Positions 33,837 to 42,825 of a stretch of 64,000 bases of DNA are shown piece by piece. The position numbers and the translations under genes were made by a program. This stretch comes from Streptomyces sp. NBC_01237 (GTDB lineage Bacteria > Actinomycetota > Actinomycetes > Streptomycetales > Streptomycetaceae). Each line of letters begins with the position of its first letter. The first letter of the stretch is position 1. The notes below the pieces were generated by a model that was not told where the DNA came from, made no database searches, and saw only the letters and a program-made list of their open reading frames with translations. The stretch lies in assembly GCF_035917275.1 (NCBI RefSeq), contig NZ_CP108508.1, positions 1,178,001 through 1,242,000 of the forward strand, given 5' to 3'.

Positions 33837-34382
33837 TCAGCCGCCGCTCGCCCAGGGCGCCCGCCGCGCCGCGCGCAGCGCCCTGGCGCGGCGCAGCCCG
33901 GTCAGCCGGTCGGTGTAGACCGTGCCGCCGAGGTGGTCGCACTCGTGCTGGAGGCAGCGGGCGAACCAGCCCGTGCCGGTGATCCGTACCGGTTCGCCGG
34001 TCATCGTGACCCCTTCGACGACCGCGCGGTCGAAGCGTGCCGTACCCGCCTCGATACCCGGAAGTGAAAGACACCCTTCCGGTCCGCGTACGGTAAGGCC
34101 GTCCGCCTCGACCAGTTCCGGATTGACGATGTGCCCCAGGTGCCGGACATCGTCGTCGTCCGGACAGTCGTAGACGAACACCTTGAGCGGGACGCCGATC
34201 TGGTTGGCGGCGAGCCCGACACCCTGCGCCGCGTACATGGTGGCGAACATGTCCTCGACCAGCCTGGCGAGCGGGGGTCCGAAGTCCGTGACGTCCTCGC
34301 AGGCGCTGTGGAGCACCGGGTCACCGAGCAGACTCATGGCACGGATGAGTCCGGAACTGCCGGGGATCGGGCGGTTTCGCAT
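33837..34382 (-). CDS. def: peptide deformylase
   Basis: A 181-residue metallohydrolase removing the formyl group from nascent N-termini. All three motifs are present: GVGLAANQIG (I), EGCLSLPG (II, metal Cys) and QHECDHLGG (III, HExxH). It is probably one of several def paralogues, as is usual in Streptomyces. ATG 34382 gives MRNRPIPGSSGL, the usual start of this subgroup, although no clear ribosome binding site precedes it; the frame stays open to an ATG at 34454. It is divergent from murT. Confidence 0.92.
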   Translation of the reverse strand: MRNRPIPGSSGLIRAMSLLGDPVLHSACEDVTDFGPPLARLVEDMFATMYAAQGVGLAANQIGVPLKVFVYDCPDDDDVRHLGHIVNPELVEADGLTVRGPEGCLSLPGIEAGTARFDRAVVEGVTMTGEPVRITGTGWFARCLQHECDHLGGTVYTDRLTGLRRARALRAARRAPWASGG

Positions 34383-34496
34383 GCCGGCAAGCGTACGTTC
34401 CGCCGCGGCCACGGACTTCCCGTGGTGCCGCGGTGCGGTCGTCGCACCGGACATCGATAGGCTGGGCGCGGACCGATGCAAGGAGGATCTAGGACG

Positions 34497-35735
34497 ATGG
34501 CAGGCAACACGGAGCCGTTGTCGCCGCGGGCCAAGCTGGCCGTGACGGCGGGCAAGGCCGCGGCGGCGGTGTCGCGCGCCGCGGGGCGCGGCAGCGGATC
34601 GGTGATCGGCGGCCGGGTGGCGCTCAAGCTCGACCCCGACCTGCTGGGGCGGCTGGCGCAGCACCTGGACGTGATCCTCGTGTCGGCGACGAACGGCAAG
34701 ACGACCACCACACGGCTGATCGCCGAGGCACTGCGGGCCGCTGGGCCCGTCGTGTCGAACGCGCTCGGCGCGAACATGCCCGCGGGCATCACCTCGGCGC
34801 TGGCCGGCGGCTCGGACGCGAAGTACGGCGTGATCGAGGTCGACGAGAAGTACCTCGCCGGTGTCGCACGCGACACGACGCCCAAGGCGATCGCGCTGCT
34901 CAATCTCTCCCGCGACCAGCTGGACCGCGCGGCGGAGACCCGGATGCTCGCGGAGCACTGGCGCGAGGGGCTGTCCGGCTCGAAGGCCGTGATCATCGCC
35001 AACGCCGACGACCCGCTGATCGTGTGGGCGGCGTCCTCCTCCCCCAATGTGGTGTGGGTGGCGGCCGGTCAGGCGTGGAAGGACGACGCGTGGTCCTGCC
35101 CGTCCTGCGGCGGCGTGATGCAGCGGCCGGGCGACGACTGGTTCTGCGGGCAGTGCGGCTTCCGCCGTCCCGCCCCGAGCTGGGCGCTGAACGGCGACTA
35201 CGTGCTGGACCCGCACGGTTCGGCATGGCCGATCCACCTCCAGCTGCCCGGCCGGGCGAACAAGGCGAACGCCACCAGCTCGGCCGCCGTCGCGGCCGTC
35301 TTCGGTGTGCCGCCGCAGGTCGCCCTGGAACGCATGTACCAGGTGCAGGCCGTCGCGGGCCGCTATGACGTGGTCTCCTTCCAGGGCCGTGAGCTGCGGC
35401 TCCTGCTGGCGAAGAACCCGGCGGGCTGGCTGGAGACGTTCTCCCTGATCGACCCGCCGCCGACGCCGGTGATCCTCTCGGTCAACGCCCGTGGCGCGGA
35501 CGGTACGGACACCTCCTGGCTGTGGGACGTCGACTACACCCAGCTCGCCGGCCACCCGATCTTCGTGCTCGGTGACCGCAAGCTGGACCTCGCGGTCCGG
35601 CTCGAAGTGGCCGGTCTCGACTTCCGGGTCTGCGAGACCCTCGACGAGGCCGTGCAGCTGGCTCCGCCCGGCCGTATCGAGGTCATCGCCAACTACACCG
35701 CCTTCCAGGATCTGCGCCGTCGTGTCGGCAACTGA
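34497..35735 (+). CDS. murT: MurT, lipid II isoglutaminyl synthase Mur-ligase subunit
   Basis: With GatD this 412-residue enzyme amidates the D-Glu of lipid II to D-isoglutamine, at the cytoplasmic side. The Mur-ligase P-loop is VSATNGKTTTTRLIAEAL near 62-80. A four-Cys zinc ribbon (CPSCGG ... CGQCGF) at about 200-222 is characteristic of MurT, and a DUF1727 C-terminal domain follows. ATG 34497 is preceded by AAGGAGGATCT. A likely -10 box (TAGGCT) lies near 34457. gatD follows after 34 bp. Confidence 0.93.
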   Translation: MAGNTEPLSPRAKLAVTAGKAAAAVSRAAGRGSGSVIGGRVALKLDPDLLGRLAQHLDVILVSATNGKTTTTRLIAEALRAAGPVVSNALGANMPAGITSALAGGSDAKYGVIEVDEKYLAGVARDTTPKAIALLNLSRDQLDRAAETRMLAEHWREGLSGSKAVIIANADDPLIVWAASSSPNVVWVAAGQAWKDDAWSCPSCGGVMQRPGDDWFCGQCGFRRPAPSWALNGDYVLDPHGSAWPIHLQLPGRANKANATSSAAVAAVFGVPPQVALERMYQVQAVAGRYDVVSFQGRELRLLLAKNPAGWLETFSLIDPPPTPVILSVNARGADGTDTSWLWDVDYTQLAGHPIFVLGDRKLDLAVRLEVAGLDFRVCETLDEAVQLAPPGRIEVIANYTAFQDLRRRVGN

Positions 35736-35769
35736 CCCCGGCGCCGGCCACCTCCGGAGAGGACGAAGC

Positions 35770-36498
35770 ATGAGCAACAACGGTCTGCGTCTGGTCTGGG
35801 TCTACCCCGACCTGCTCAGCACGTACGGCGACCAGGGCAACGCCCTGGTCGTGGAGCGCCGGGCCCGGCAGCGCGGTCTGGACGTGCAGCGCGTCGACGT
35901 GCGCAGCGACCAGCCGGTTCCCACCTCCGGCGACATCTATCTGATCGGTGGCGGCGAGGACCGGCCGCAGCGACTGGCCGCGGAACGGCTGCGCCGCGAC
36001 GGCGGGCTGAGCCGGGCCGCGTCCAACGGCGCGATCATCTTCTCGGTGTGCGCGGGCTACCAGATCCTCGGGCACGAGTTCGTCAACGACCTCGGTGAGC
36101 GCGAGGCCGGTCTCGGTCTGCTCGATGTGGTGTCCACCCGGGGCGAGGGTGCGCGGTGCGTCGGCGACGTACTGGCGGACATCGACCCGCACCTGGGGCT
36201 GCCGCCGCTGACGGGGTTCGAGAACCACCAGGGCGTCACCCATCTCGGCCCCACCGCACGGCCGTTCGCCCGGGTGCAGTTCGGCCGGGGCAACGGGACC
36301 GGGGACGGTACGGAGGGTGCGTACAACGACACCGTCTTCGGTACGTACATGCACGGTCCGGTGATGGCCCGCAACCCGCAGATCGCCGATCTGCTGCTGA
36401 AGCTGGCGCTCGATGTGAACGCGCTGCCGCCGACGGACGAGCGCTGGTACGACGCGCTGCGCGCCGAACGGATCTCCGCGGCGACACAGCCCGCCTGA
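35770..36498 (+). CDS. gatD: GatD, lipid II isoglutaminyl synthase glutaminase subunit
   Basis: A 242-residue class I glutamine amidotransferase-like subunit that hydrolyses glutamine and passes ammonia to MurT. The nucleophile is Cys94 in FSVCAGYQILG, the same number as in S. aureus GatD. The catalytic His is in GTYMHGPVMA (His195), and a GGGEDRPQ loop is near 60. ATG 35770 follows GGAGAGG. It forms an operon with murT, which confirms the assignment. Confidence 0.94.
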   Translation: MSNNGLRLVWVYPDLLSTYGDQGNALVVERRARQRGLDVQRVDVRSDQPVPTSGDIYLIGGGEDRPQRLAAERLRRDGGLSRAASNGAIIFSVCAGYQILGHEFVNDLGEREAGLGLLDVVSTRGEGARCVGDVLADIDPHLGLPPLTGFENHQGVTHLGPTARPFARVQFGRGNGTGDGTEGAYNDTVFGTYMHGPVMARNPQIADLLLKLALDVNALPPTDERWYDALRAERISAATQPA

Positions 36499-36507
36499 GG
36501 CGTTTTT

Positions 36508-36521
36508 CGCTCAGCTGAGCG
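36508..36521. repeat. 14-bp perfect palindrome after gatD
   Basis: CGCTCAGCTGAGCG follows five T residues just past gatD. It is too short for a strong terminator and could be a weak one for the minus strand or a protein site. Confidence 0.3.
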
Positions 36522-36638
36522 GAGTCCAGCAGGCGGACGCCCGGTTCGGTCCCGCCACCCTGCGCCGGTAGGGTGGCGGGGATCCAACCGGACGACGTGG
36601 TCCGGTCGTCGGCCCACGTTGCAAAGGTTTCCCGGGCA

Positions 36639-37664
36639 ATGCGAATTGGTGTGCTCACCTCCGGCGGCGACTGCCCCGGCCTCAACGCAGTCATCCGTTC
36701 CGTCGTGCACCGCGCGGTGGTCGACCACGGCGACGAGGTCATCGGCTTCCACGACGGCTGGAAGGGACTGCTGGAGTGCGACTACCGCAAGCTCGACCTG
36801 GACGCGGTGGGCGGCATCCTGGCCCGCGGCGGCACGATACTCGGCTCCTCCCGGGTCCAGCCCGCGCATCTGCGTGACGGGGTGGAGCGGGCCCGCGGCC
36901 ATGTCGCGGACCTCGGCCTCGACGCGATCATCCCGATCGGCGGCGAAGGCACCCTGAAGGCGGCCAATCTGCTCTCCGAGGCGGGCCTGCCGATCGTCGG
37001 AGTGCCGAAGACCATCGACAACGACATCGCCTCCACCGATGTGACCTTCGGGTTCGACACCGCGGTCGGTGTCGCCACCGAGGCCCTGGACCGGCTGAAG
37101 ACCACCGCCGAGTCGCACCAGCGGGTACTGATCGTCGAGGTCATGGGACGGCACACCGGCTGGATCGCCCTCCACTCGGGCATGGCCGCCGGTGCGCACG
37201 CGATCGTCGTCCCCGAGCGCCCCTTCGACATCGACGAGCTGACCGAGGTCGTCGGAAGGCGTTTCTCGGCGGGCAAGAAGTTCGCGATCGTCGTGGTCGC
37301 CGAGGGCGCCAAGCCGCGCGCGGGCTCCATGGAGTTCGAGCAGGGCACCAAGGACATCTACGGCCACGAGCGCTTCGCCGGAGTGGCCACACAGCTCTCC
37401 ATCGAGCTGGAGCAGCGCCTCGGCAAGGAGGCCCGCCCGGTGATACTCGGCCATGTCCAGCGCGGCGGCACCCCCACCGCGTACGACCGGGTTCTCGCCA
37501 CCCGCTTCGGCTGGCACGCCGTGGAGGCGGCGCACCGCGGCGAGTTCGGCATGATGACGGCGCTGCGTGGCACGGACATCACCATGGTCCCGCTGGCCGC
37601 CGCCGTGGAGACGCTGAAGACGGTCCCCGCCGAGCGGTACGCCGAGGCGGAGTGCGTGCTCTGA
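36639..37664 (+). CDS. pfkA: 6-phosphofructokinase (group III, probably ATP-dependent)
   Basis: A 341-residue glycolytic enzyme phosphorylating fructose 6-phosphate. Motifs: TSGGDCPGLNAVIR (phosphate donor site), GGEGTLKAAN near 101-110, catalytic VGVPKTIDNDIAS (Asp127), EVMGRHTGWIA and GHVQRGGTPTAYDR. Gly104 is the residue associated with ATP use (Asp in PPi enzymes), while Lys124 is the residue found in PPi and group III enzymes, so the Streptomyces-type ATP enzyme is likeliest. A -10-like TAGGGT at 36569-36574 lies 65 bp upstream of ATG 36639. It is monocistronic, ended by a very strong terminator. Confidence 0.93.
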   Translation: MRIGVLTSGGDCPGLNAVIRSVVHRAVVDHGDEVIGFHDGWKGLLECDYRKLDLDAVGGILARGGTILGSSRVQPAHLRDGVERARGHVADLGLDAIIPIGGEGTLKAANLLSEAGLPIVGVPKTIDNDIASTDVTFGFDTAVGVATEALDRLKTTAESHQRVLIVEVMGRHTGWIALHSGMAAGAHAIVVPERPFDIDELTEVVGRRFSAGKKFAIVVVAEGAKPRAGSMEFEQGTKDIYGHERFAGVATQLSIELEQRLGKEARPVILGHVQRGGTPTAYDRVLATRFGWHAVEAAHRGEFGMMTALRGTDITMVPLAAAVETLKTVPAERYAEAECVL

Positions 37665-37679
37665 ACGACATGACCTGAG

Positions 37680-37717
37680 GAACTGCCCCCGGCCGCAACC
37701 GCGGCCGGGGGCAGTTC
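37680..37717 (+). terminator. perfect 17-bp hairpin after pfkA
   Basis: Arms GAACTGCCCCCGGCCGC and its exact complement flank an AACC loop 15 bp after the stop, followed by TACTCT. It is one of the clearest intrinsic terminators in the window. Confidence 0.85.
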
Positions 37718-37773
37718 TACTCTGGACCGGACAACCGGCACGAAACGGGGACGTCCCCATCGGGAGTGAACAG

Positions 37774-38727
37774 ATGGATCACAGCGGGCACGGCATGAAC
37801 ATGGATCTGCCGCCGTTCACGCTGGGTCGTGGGCTCGAATTCTCCGCGGACCCGTTCTTCTTCATCGGCTGCCTCCTCGGCCTCGCCCTGTACGGCTACG
37901 GCGTGGTGCGCCTGCGCAGGCGCGGGGACAGCTGGCCGGTCAACCGGATCGTCTTCTTCGTCATCGGTGTGCTGAGCATCGCCCTGGTGATGTGCACCAA
38001 GCTCAACGACTACGGCATGGTCATGTTCAGCGTGCACATGGTGCAGCACATGGTGATCAGCATGCTGTCGCCGATCCTGCTGCTGCTGGGCGCCCCGGTG
38101 ACCCTCGCGCTGCGGGCGCTGCCGGTCGCGAGCCGGCGGGGGCGCACCGGTCCGCGCGAGCTGCTGCTGAAGCTGCTGCACAGCCGCTACATGAAGATCA
38201 TCACGCACCCGGTGTTCACGATCCCGCTGTTCATCGCCAGCCTCTACGGGCTGTACTTCACCCCGCTCTTCGACTTCCTGATGGGGTCCAAGCCCGGCCA
38301 CATCGCGATGATGGTGCACTTCCTCGCGGTCGGCCTGGTGTTCTTCTGGCCGATCATGGGCATCGACCCCGGCCCCCACCGGCCGGGCTATGTGATGCGG
38401 ATGCTGGAGCTGTTCGCCGGCATGCCGTTCCACGCGTTCTTCGGCATCGCGCTGATGATGGCGACCACGCCGATGGTGGAGACGTACAAGAACCCCCCGG
38501 CCTCGCTGGGCATCGAGGCGCTGAGCGATCAGGGCTGGGCCGGCGGCATCGCCTGGGCGTTCAGTGAGATCCCGTCGGTGCTGGTGCTGATCGCCCTGGT
38601 CTTCCAGTGGTACCGCTCCGACCAGCGGATCGCCAAGCGCGCCGACCGGGCAGCCGACCGGGACGGCGACCAGGAGCTGGCGGCGTACAACACCTATCTG
38701 GCCTCTTTGCAGGCCCGCGGACAGTAG
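37774..38727 (+). CDS. ctaG: CtaG-like cytochrome oxidase assembly protein (caa3_CtaG family)
   Basis: A 317-residue integral membrane protein with about seven hydrophobic segments. Family features are an N-terminal His/Met-rich MDHSGHGMNMDLPPFTLGR (possible copper binding), SVHMVQHMVISMLSPILLLLGAP with conserved His residues near 90, and HRPGYVMRMLELFAGMPFHAFFGI. In Bacillus, CtaG is needed for the CuA site of cytochrome caa3. The C-terminus is a cytoplasmic charged tail. No cox gene is nearby, so the exact role here is inferred. Confidence 0.85.
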   Translation: MDHSGHGMNMDLPPFTLGRGLEFSADPFFFIGCLLGLALYGYGVVRLRRRGDSWPVNRIVFFVIGVLSIALVMCTKLNDYGMVMFSVHMVQHMVISMLSPILLLLGAPVTLALRALPVASRRGRTGPRELLLKLLHSRYMKIITHPVFTIPLFIASLYGLYFTPLFDFLMGSKPGHIAMMVHFLAVGLVFFWPIMGIDPGPHRPGYVMRMLELFAGMPFHAFFGIALMMATTPMVETYKNPPASLGIEALSDQGWAGGIAWAFSEIPSVLVLIALVFQWYRSDQRIAKRADRAADRDGDQELAAYNTYLASLQARGQ

Positions 38728-38793
38728 CGCCGGGCACGCCGGTGGGGCGACCATGGGCTCAACGGCCGCGTGGCCGATGAGGAGCGTGTGCTC

Positions 38794-38952
38794 ATGTCCG
38801 GATCGACGAAGACCATGGGAGTCATGACCGTCGGGGCGCTGGTCGCGGTGACCGCGTACACCGTGGCGCTGGGGAGCAACGGCTGGCTCTGGTTCGGCTG
38901 GGTGGTGCTGGGGCTGGCCACACTCGGGGTGCTCGCCACCCAGGACACCTGA
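38794..38952 (+). CDS. small two-helix membrane protein
   Basis: A 52-residue hydrophobic protein with two membrane segments (MGVMTVGALVAVTAYTVAL and WLWFGWVVLGLATLGVLA). ATG 38794 has AGGAG 9 nt upstream. It follows the CtaG-like gene by 66 bp and ends just before a strong terminator, so the two are probably co-transcribed. Function unknown. Confidence 0.7.
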   Translation: MSGSTKTMGVMTVGALVAVTAYTVALGSNGWLWFGWVVLGLATLGVLATQDT

Positions 38953-38984
38953 CCCGGCTCCACGCCACAGGGCATTCCGGGCGG

Positions 38985-39030
38985 CGCGGCGGCCCGGCCC
39001 CGGAGGAGGGGCCGGGCCGCCGCGGCGTTT
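38985..39030. terminator. perfect 17-bp hairpin with T-tail
   Basis: Arms 38985-39001 and 39008-39024 pair perfectly around GGAGGA, followed by GCGTTT on the + strand. It ends the ctaG-like/small membrane protein unit. Confidence 0.8.
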
Positions 39031-39091
39031 CACGTCCGGAGGGGAAGCGTGCCCCGCGGAAGTACGGGCAGGCGTGAGAGGTGACCGGGCC

Positions 39092-39136
39092 GTGACCGGT
39101 CGGAACGGTCACACCGCGCCACCGGGACCCTAGACT
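39092..39136 (+). promoter_or_regulatory. candidate promoter and inverted repeat before the acyltransferase gene
   Basis: GTGACCG-N7-CGGTCAC (39092-39112) precedes a -10-like TAGACT at 39131-39136. The -35 is not clear. If real, the transcript would begin about 70 nt before GTG 39213. Confidence 0.4.
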
Positions 39137-39212
39137 GACGGTCCTTTGCACCACGATGACCTGGTACAACGCAGCCCTGACGCCGACCCCGGCAGAGCGA
39201 GGTGCACTCTCC

Positions 39213-39923
39213 GTGTTCTATTACGTCCTCAAATATGTCGTACTGGGACCCGTTCTGCGGCTGCTGTTCCGCCCCCGGATCGAGGGTCTGGAACACATTC
39301 CGGCGGACGGCGCGGCCATCGTCGCGGGCAATCACCTCTCGTTCTCCGACCACTTCCTGATGCCCGCGATCATCAAGCGGCGCATCACCTTTCTGGCGAA
39401 GGCCGAGTACTTCACGGGACCGGGCCTGAAGGGCAGGCTGACCGCCGCGTTCTTCCGCAGCGCGGGGCAGATTCCGGTGGACCGGTCCGGCAAGGACGCC
39501 GGTCGGGCGGCGATCCGCGAGGGGCTGGGGGTGCTGAGCAAGGGCGAGCTCCTGGGCATCTACCCGGAGGGCACCCGCTCGCACGACGGCCGCCTGTACA
39601 AGGGCAAGGTCGGGGTCGCGGTGATGGCGATCACGGCACAGGTTCCGGTGGTTCCGTGCGCGATGGTCGGGACGTTCGAGATCCAGCCGCCCGGTCAGGT
39701 CGTCCCGCGGATCAAGCGGGTCACCATCCGGTTCGGTGAGCCGCTGGACTTCTCCCGCTACGCGGGCCTGGCGGACCAGAAGGCGGCGATCCGGGCCGTC
39801 ACCGACGAGATCATGTACGCGATCCTCAACCTCTCGGGCCAGGAGTACGTCGACGAGTACGCGGTCAAGGTGAAGGCCGAGCAGCCGGCTCAGGCGAAGA
39901 GGTTCCCGAAACTGCGACGCTGA
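39213..39923 (+). CDS. plsC: 1-acyl-sn-glycerol-3-phosphate acyltransferase (PlsC family)
   Basis: A 236-residue membrane-associated acyltransferase of phospholipid synthesis. Motif I NHLSFSDH (HX4D) is at about 57-64, motif II near QIPVDRSG, motif III YPEGTRSHDG near 125 and motif IV VPVVPCAMVG. An N-terminal hydrophobic segment (YYVLKYVVLGPVLRLLF) anchors it. GTG 39213 was chosen because AGCGAGG lies about 10 nt upstream and the family usually starts here; ATG 39156 would add 19 residues lacking similarity. Several paralogues are usual in Streptomyces. Confidence 0.88.
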   Translation: MFYYVLKYVVLGPVLRLLFRPRIEGLEHIPADGAAIVAGNHLSFSDHFLMPAIIKRRITFLAKAEYFTGPGLKGRLTAAFFRSAGQIPVDRSGKDAGRAAIREGLGVLSKGELLGIYPEGTRSHDGRLYKGKVGVAVMAITAQVPVVPCAMVGTFEIQPPGQVVPRIKRVTIRFGEPLDFSRYAGLADQKAAIRAVTDEIMYAILNLSGQEYVDEYAVKVKAEQPAQAKRFPKLRR

Positions 39924-39987
39924 CGGCGAATTCGCGATCGGCGAAGAACCCTCGCCCGGCAGACCGGTCGCGCCTAGCGTTCCTCGC

Positions 39988-41037
39988 ATGATCAAGGGAA
40001 ACGCGTGGGTACTCGGGGCGACGGGACAGATCGGGCGGGCCGCGGTGCGGGCCCTCGTCGAGGACGGCTGGGAGGTGACCGCGGCCTCGCTCGGCGGCGG
40101 GCGTGACGAACGGTGGGCCGACAGAGTGCGCACGGTGCGCCTCGACCGGAACGAGGAGGGTGCGCTCGCGTCGGCGCTCGGCACGGGCTGTGACGTCCTG
40201 GTCGACATGGTGGCCTTCGACGCGTCCCACGCCCGGCAGTTGACCGGCCTCGCCGGCCGGATCGGTTCGGCGGTCGTCGTCTCCAGCGGCGCGGTGTACG
40301 AGGACGACGAGGGGCGCGGCTTCGACACCCAGCAGCAGCCCGGCGGTGCTCCGGTGTATCCGGTACCGATCGCGGAGACGCAGCGCACGGTGTCGCCCGG
40401 GGACACGACGTACGGGACCCGGAAGATCGAGCTGGAGCGGCTGCTGCTGGCGGCGGGCGAGGAGCTGCCGGTGACCCTGCTGCGGGCGGGCGCGATCCAT
40501 GGGCCGTACTGCCGCACCCCCCGCGAGCTGTATTTCGTGAAGCGGGCACTGGACGGGCGCAGGCGCCGGGTGCTGGCGTACGGCGGGAAGAGCGTCTTCC
40601 ATCCGGTCCACGCGTCGAATGTGGCCGAGCTGATCCGGCTGGCCGCGCTGCGGCCCGCCTCGCGCGTGCTGAACGCCGGGGACCCGCAGACGCCGACGGC
40701 CGCGGAGATCGGTGCGGCGGTCGATGAGGTGCTGGGCCGGGAGACGGAGACCGTGCTGATGGCGGGGGCGCCGGGCGCGGACGGGGTCGGGGACACACCG
40801 TGGGGTACCGAGCATCCGGTGGTGTACGACATGTCGGCGGCCGAGCGGGAGCTGGGGTACCGGCCGGTGACCGGCTACACCGAGTCGCTGCCGGAGACCG
40901 TCGAATGGCTGTCCGCGCAGCTCGCCGGGCGGGAGTGGACGGAGGCGTTTCCCAAGATGCTCAAGAACTACGGTCCGGGGCTCTTCGACTACGCGGCGGA
41001 GGACGCGTGGCTGGCGCGGTACGACGGGAGGGTATGA
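39988..41037 (+). CDS. NAD-dependent epimerase/dehydratase-like protein (extended SDR)
   Basis: A 349-residue Rossmann-fold protein. VLGATGQIGRAAVRALV near residue 8 is the nucleotide loop and YGTRKIELERLLL near 148 the YxxxK active site; HPVHASNVAELIRL near 208 is typical of the family. The substrate is unknown. The sequence CCTAGCGTTCCTCGC before ATG 39988 places a -10-like TAGCGT only about 6 nt upstream of the start, suggesting a leaderless mRNA. Confidence 0.85.
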   Translation: MIKGNAWVLGATGQIGRAAVRALVEDGWEVTAASLGGGRDERWADRVRTVRLDRNEEGALASALGTGCDVLVDMVAFDASHARQLTGLAGRIGSAVVVSSGAVYEDDEGRGFDTQQQPGGAPVYPVPIAETQRTVSPGDTTYGTRKIELERLLLAAGEELPVTLLRAGAIHGPYCRTPRELYFVKRALDGRRRRVLAYGGKSVFHPVHASNVAELIRLAALRPASRVLNAGDPQTPTAAEIGAAVDEVLGRETETVLMAGAPGADGVGDTPWGTEHPVVYDMSAAERELGYRPVTGYTESLPETVEWLSAQLAGREWTEAFPKMLKNYGPGLFDYAAEDAWLARYDGRV

Positions 41038-41042
41038 GGGGG

Positions 41043-41083
41043 CCGGCAGCTCGGGGCCTGAGGGCCCGGCAGCTCGGGGCCTG
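41043..41083. repeat. 18-bp direct repeat, two copies at 23-bp period
   Basis: CCGGCAGCTCGGGGCCTG occurs at 41043-41060 and again at 41066-41083, right after the epimerase stop. It is probably non-coding. Confidence 0.7.
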
Positions 41084-41195
41084 CCGGGGCGGGCGGAAAC
41101 GCCCTGCCCGTCGCGGGCCCGGACCGCCTTTGCCCCTACCGGTCCATGCGGACGATCGGGGCGGGGCGGACGGACGAGACGGGCGGAGGGACGAG

Positions 41196-41226
41196 GCGGG
41201 CGGACGGAGAGACTCCGCCCGCCCGC
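41196..41226 (-). terminator. hairpin after the secreted aminopeptidase gene
   Basis: GCGGGCGG-A-CGGAG pairs with CTCCG-C-CCGCCCGC around AGA, with one A-C mismatch, about 20 bp past the minus-strand stop. Confidence 0.6.
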
Positions 41227-41244
41227 CCCTGCCGTGCCGGGTCC

Positions 41245-42825
41245 TTACGGCTTGGGCGTGGCGTGCGGAGCGCACGTCACGTCACGCCGGTCGGTCGTCC
41301 CGCTGAGCAGGTAGGCGTCCACCCGCTCGTTGACGCAGGGGTTGACCAGCCCGGTGACGCCGTGCGATCCGGCGCCCTTCTCGGTGATGAGACGCGAACC
41401 CTTGAACCGCTTGTGCAGCTCGACGGCACCCTGGTACGGAGTGGCGGCGTCACGCGTGGACTGCACGATCAGGACCGGCGGCAGACCCTTGCCGGTCTTG
41501 ACGTCGAGCGGGGACCGCTGCTTGGACGACCAGGTCGCACAGGGCAGGTTCATCCAGGCGTTCGCCCAGGTCATGAACGGGTAGTCCTTGTGCAGCCGGG
41601 TGTTGTCGCGGTCCCACTTGCGCCAGCTGGTGGGCCACTTGGCGTCCGCGCACTCGACGGCCGTGTAGACGGCGTTGCCGTTCTCCGAGGAGATGTTGCC
41701 CGCGATGTCCGACATATCGGGGCCGGCGGCGTCGACCAGCGCCTGGGTGTCGCCACCCAGGTAGTCGCTCCAGGTCTGGGCGACGAGCGCCCAGGTGGAG
41801 TCGTAGTACGGCGCGTTCTGGAAGAAGCCGATGAGCTCGGCGGGTCCGACGACGCCACCGATCGGGCTCTTCTTGGCGGCCGCGCGCAGCTTCAGCCACG
41901 CCTTCTCGACCTTCGCGGGCGTGTTGCCGATGTGGTAGGCCGCGTCGTTCTCGGCGACCCATGCCTTCCAGTCGTCCCAGCGGGACTGGAAGGCGATGTC
42001 CTGGTTCAGATTGGCCTGGTACCAGATGTTGTCCTTCGACGGATCGACCACGCTGTCGACGACCATGCGGCGCACATGGCCCGGGAACAGGGTGCCGTAG
42101 ACCGCGCCCAGGTAGGTGCCGTAGGAGACACCCAGGAAGTTGAGCTTCTTCTCACCGAGCGCGGCGCGGATGACATCCAGGTCGCGTGCGGTGTTGGGCG
42201 TGGTCATGTGCGGCAGCATGTCGCCGCTGCGCTCGGCGCACCCGTCCGCGTACTCGGCGGCGAGCTTGCGCTGGGCGCGCTTGTCGGCCTCGCTGTCGGG
42301 GACCGGGTCGGCCTTCGGAGCCTTGACGTACTCCTGCGGGTCAATGCAGGAGATCGGCGCCGAGTGGCCGACACCGCGCGGGTCGAAGCCGACGAAGTCG
42401 TACGCGTTCGCGACCTTCGTCCACAGCGGGTTCTTGGTGACGATCCGCTTCGGGAACGCCATGCCGGAGCCGCCCGGACCGCCCGGGTTGTAGATGAGCG
42501 CGCCCTGGCGCTCCGCCTTCGTGCCGGTGCTGACATGGCGGTCGACGGCAAGCTTGATCTTCTTGCCGTTCGGCTTGGCGTAGTCGAGCGGAACGGTCAC
42601 CCAGCCGCACTGGATGGGCTTGGCGATCGCCCAGTCGGCCGGACAGTCCGTCCAGTCGATCCCGGCCCTCGCCGCTCGCTCGGCGGCGAGCTGGACGCCT
42701 CGTGCCTCGGAGCCGTTGTTGTGGTGGCGTCCGTCGGCAGTGGCCGCCGGTGCGGCTATCGCGCCCGCTATGAGCGTGCCCGCGATCAGAGTGCCGGCCG
42801 AACCGAGCACTGCGGTGCGTCTCAA
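41245..42825 (-). CDS. secreted tripeptidyl aminopeptidase (S33, Tap/Slp type)
   Basis: A 526-residue exported serine peptidase releasing N-terminal tripeptides, with an alpha/beta-hydrolase fold. A Sec signal peptide MRRTAVLGSAGTLIAG... ends near PAATA. Catalytic elements: oxyanion loop YNPGGPGGSG, nucleophile GVSYGTYLG, Asp in STRDAATPY and His in GAGSHGVTG; paired Cys residues are spread through the mature part. The start is placed at TTG 42825, which has a near-ideal GGGGGAGG 6 nt upstream and begins the signal peptide directly. The ATG at 42876 (GGGGAAG upstream) would add 17 N-terminal residues. It lies downstream of ureD on the same strand with a 157-bp gap. Confidence 0.9.
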   Translation of the reverse strand: MRRTAVLGSAGTLIAGTLIAGAIAAPAATADGRHHNNGSEARGVQLAAERAARAGIDWTDCPADWAIAKPIQCGWVTVPLDYAKPNGKKIKLAVDRHVSTGTKAERQGALIYNPGGPGGSGMAFPKRIVTKNPLWTKVANAYDFVGFDPRGVGHSAPISCIDPQEYVKAPKADPVPDSEADKRAQRKLAAEYADGCAERSGDMLPHMTTPNTARDLDVIRAALGEKKLNFLGVSYGTYLGAVYGTLFPGHVRRMVVDSVVDPSKDNIWYQANLNQDIAFQSRWDDWKAWVAENDAAYHIGNTPAKVEKAWLKLRAAAKKSPIGGVVGPAELIGFFQNAPYYDSTWALVAQTWSDYLGGDTQALVDAAGPDMSDIAGNISSENGNAVYTAVECADAKWPTSWRKWDRDNTRLHKDYPFMTWANAWMNLPCATWSSKQRSPLDVKTGKGLPPVLIVQSTRDAATPYQGAVELHKRFKGSRLITEKGAGSHGVTGLVNPCVNERVDAYLLSGTTDRRDVTCAPHATPKP

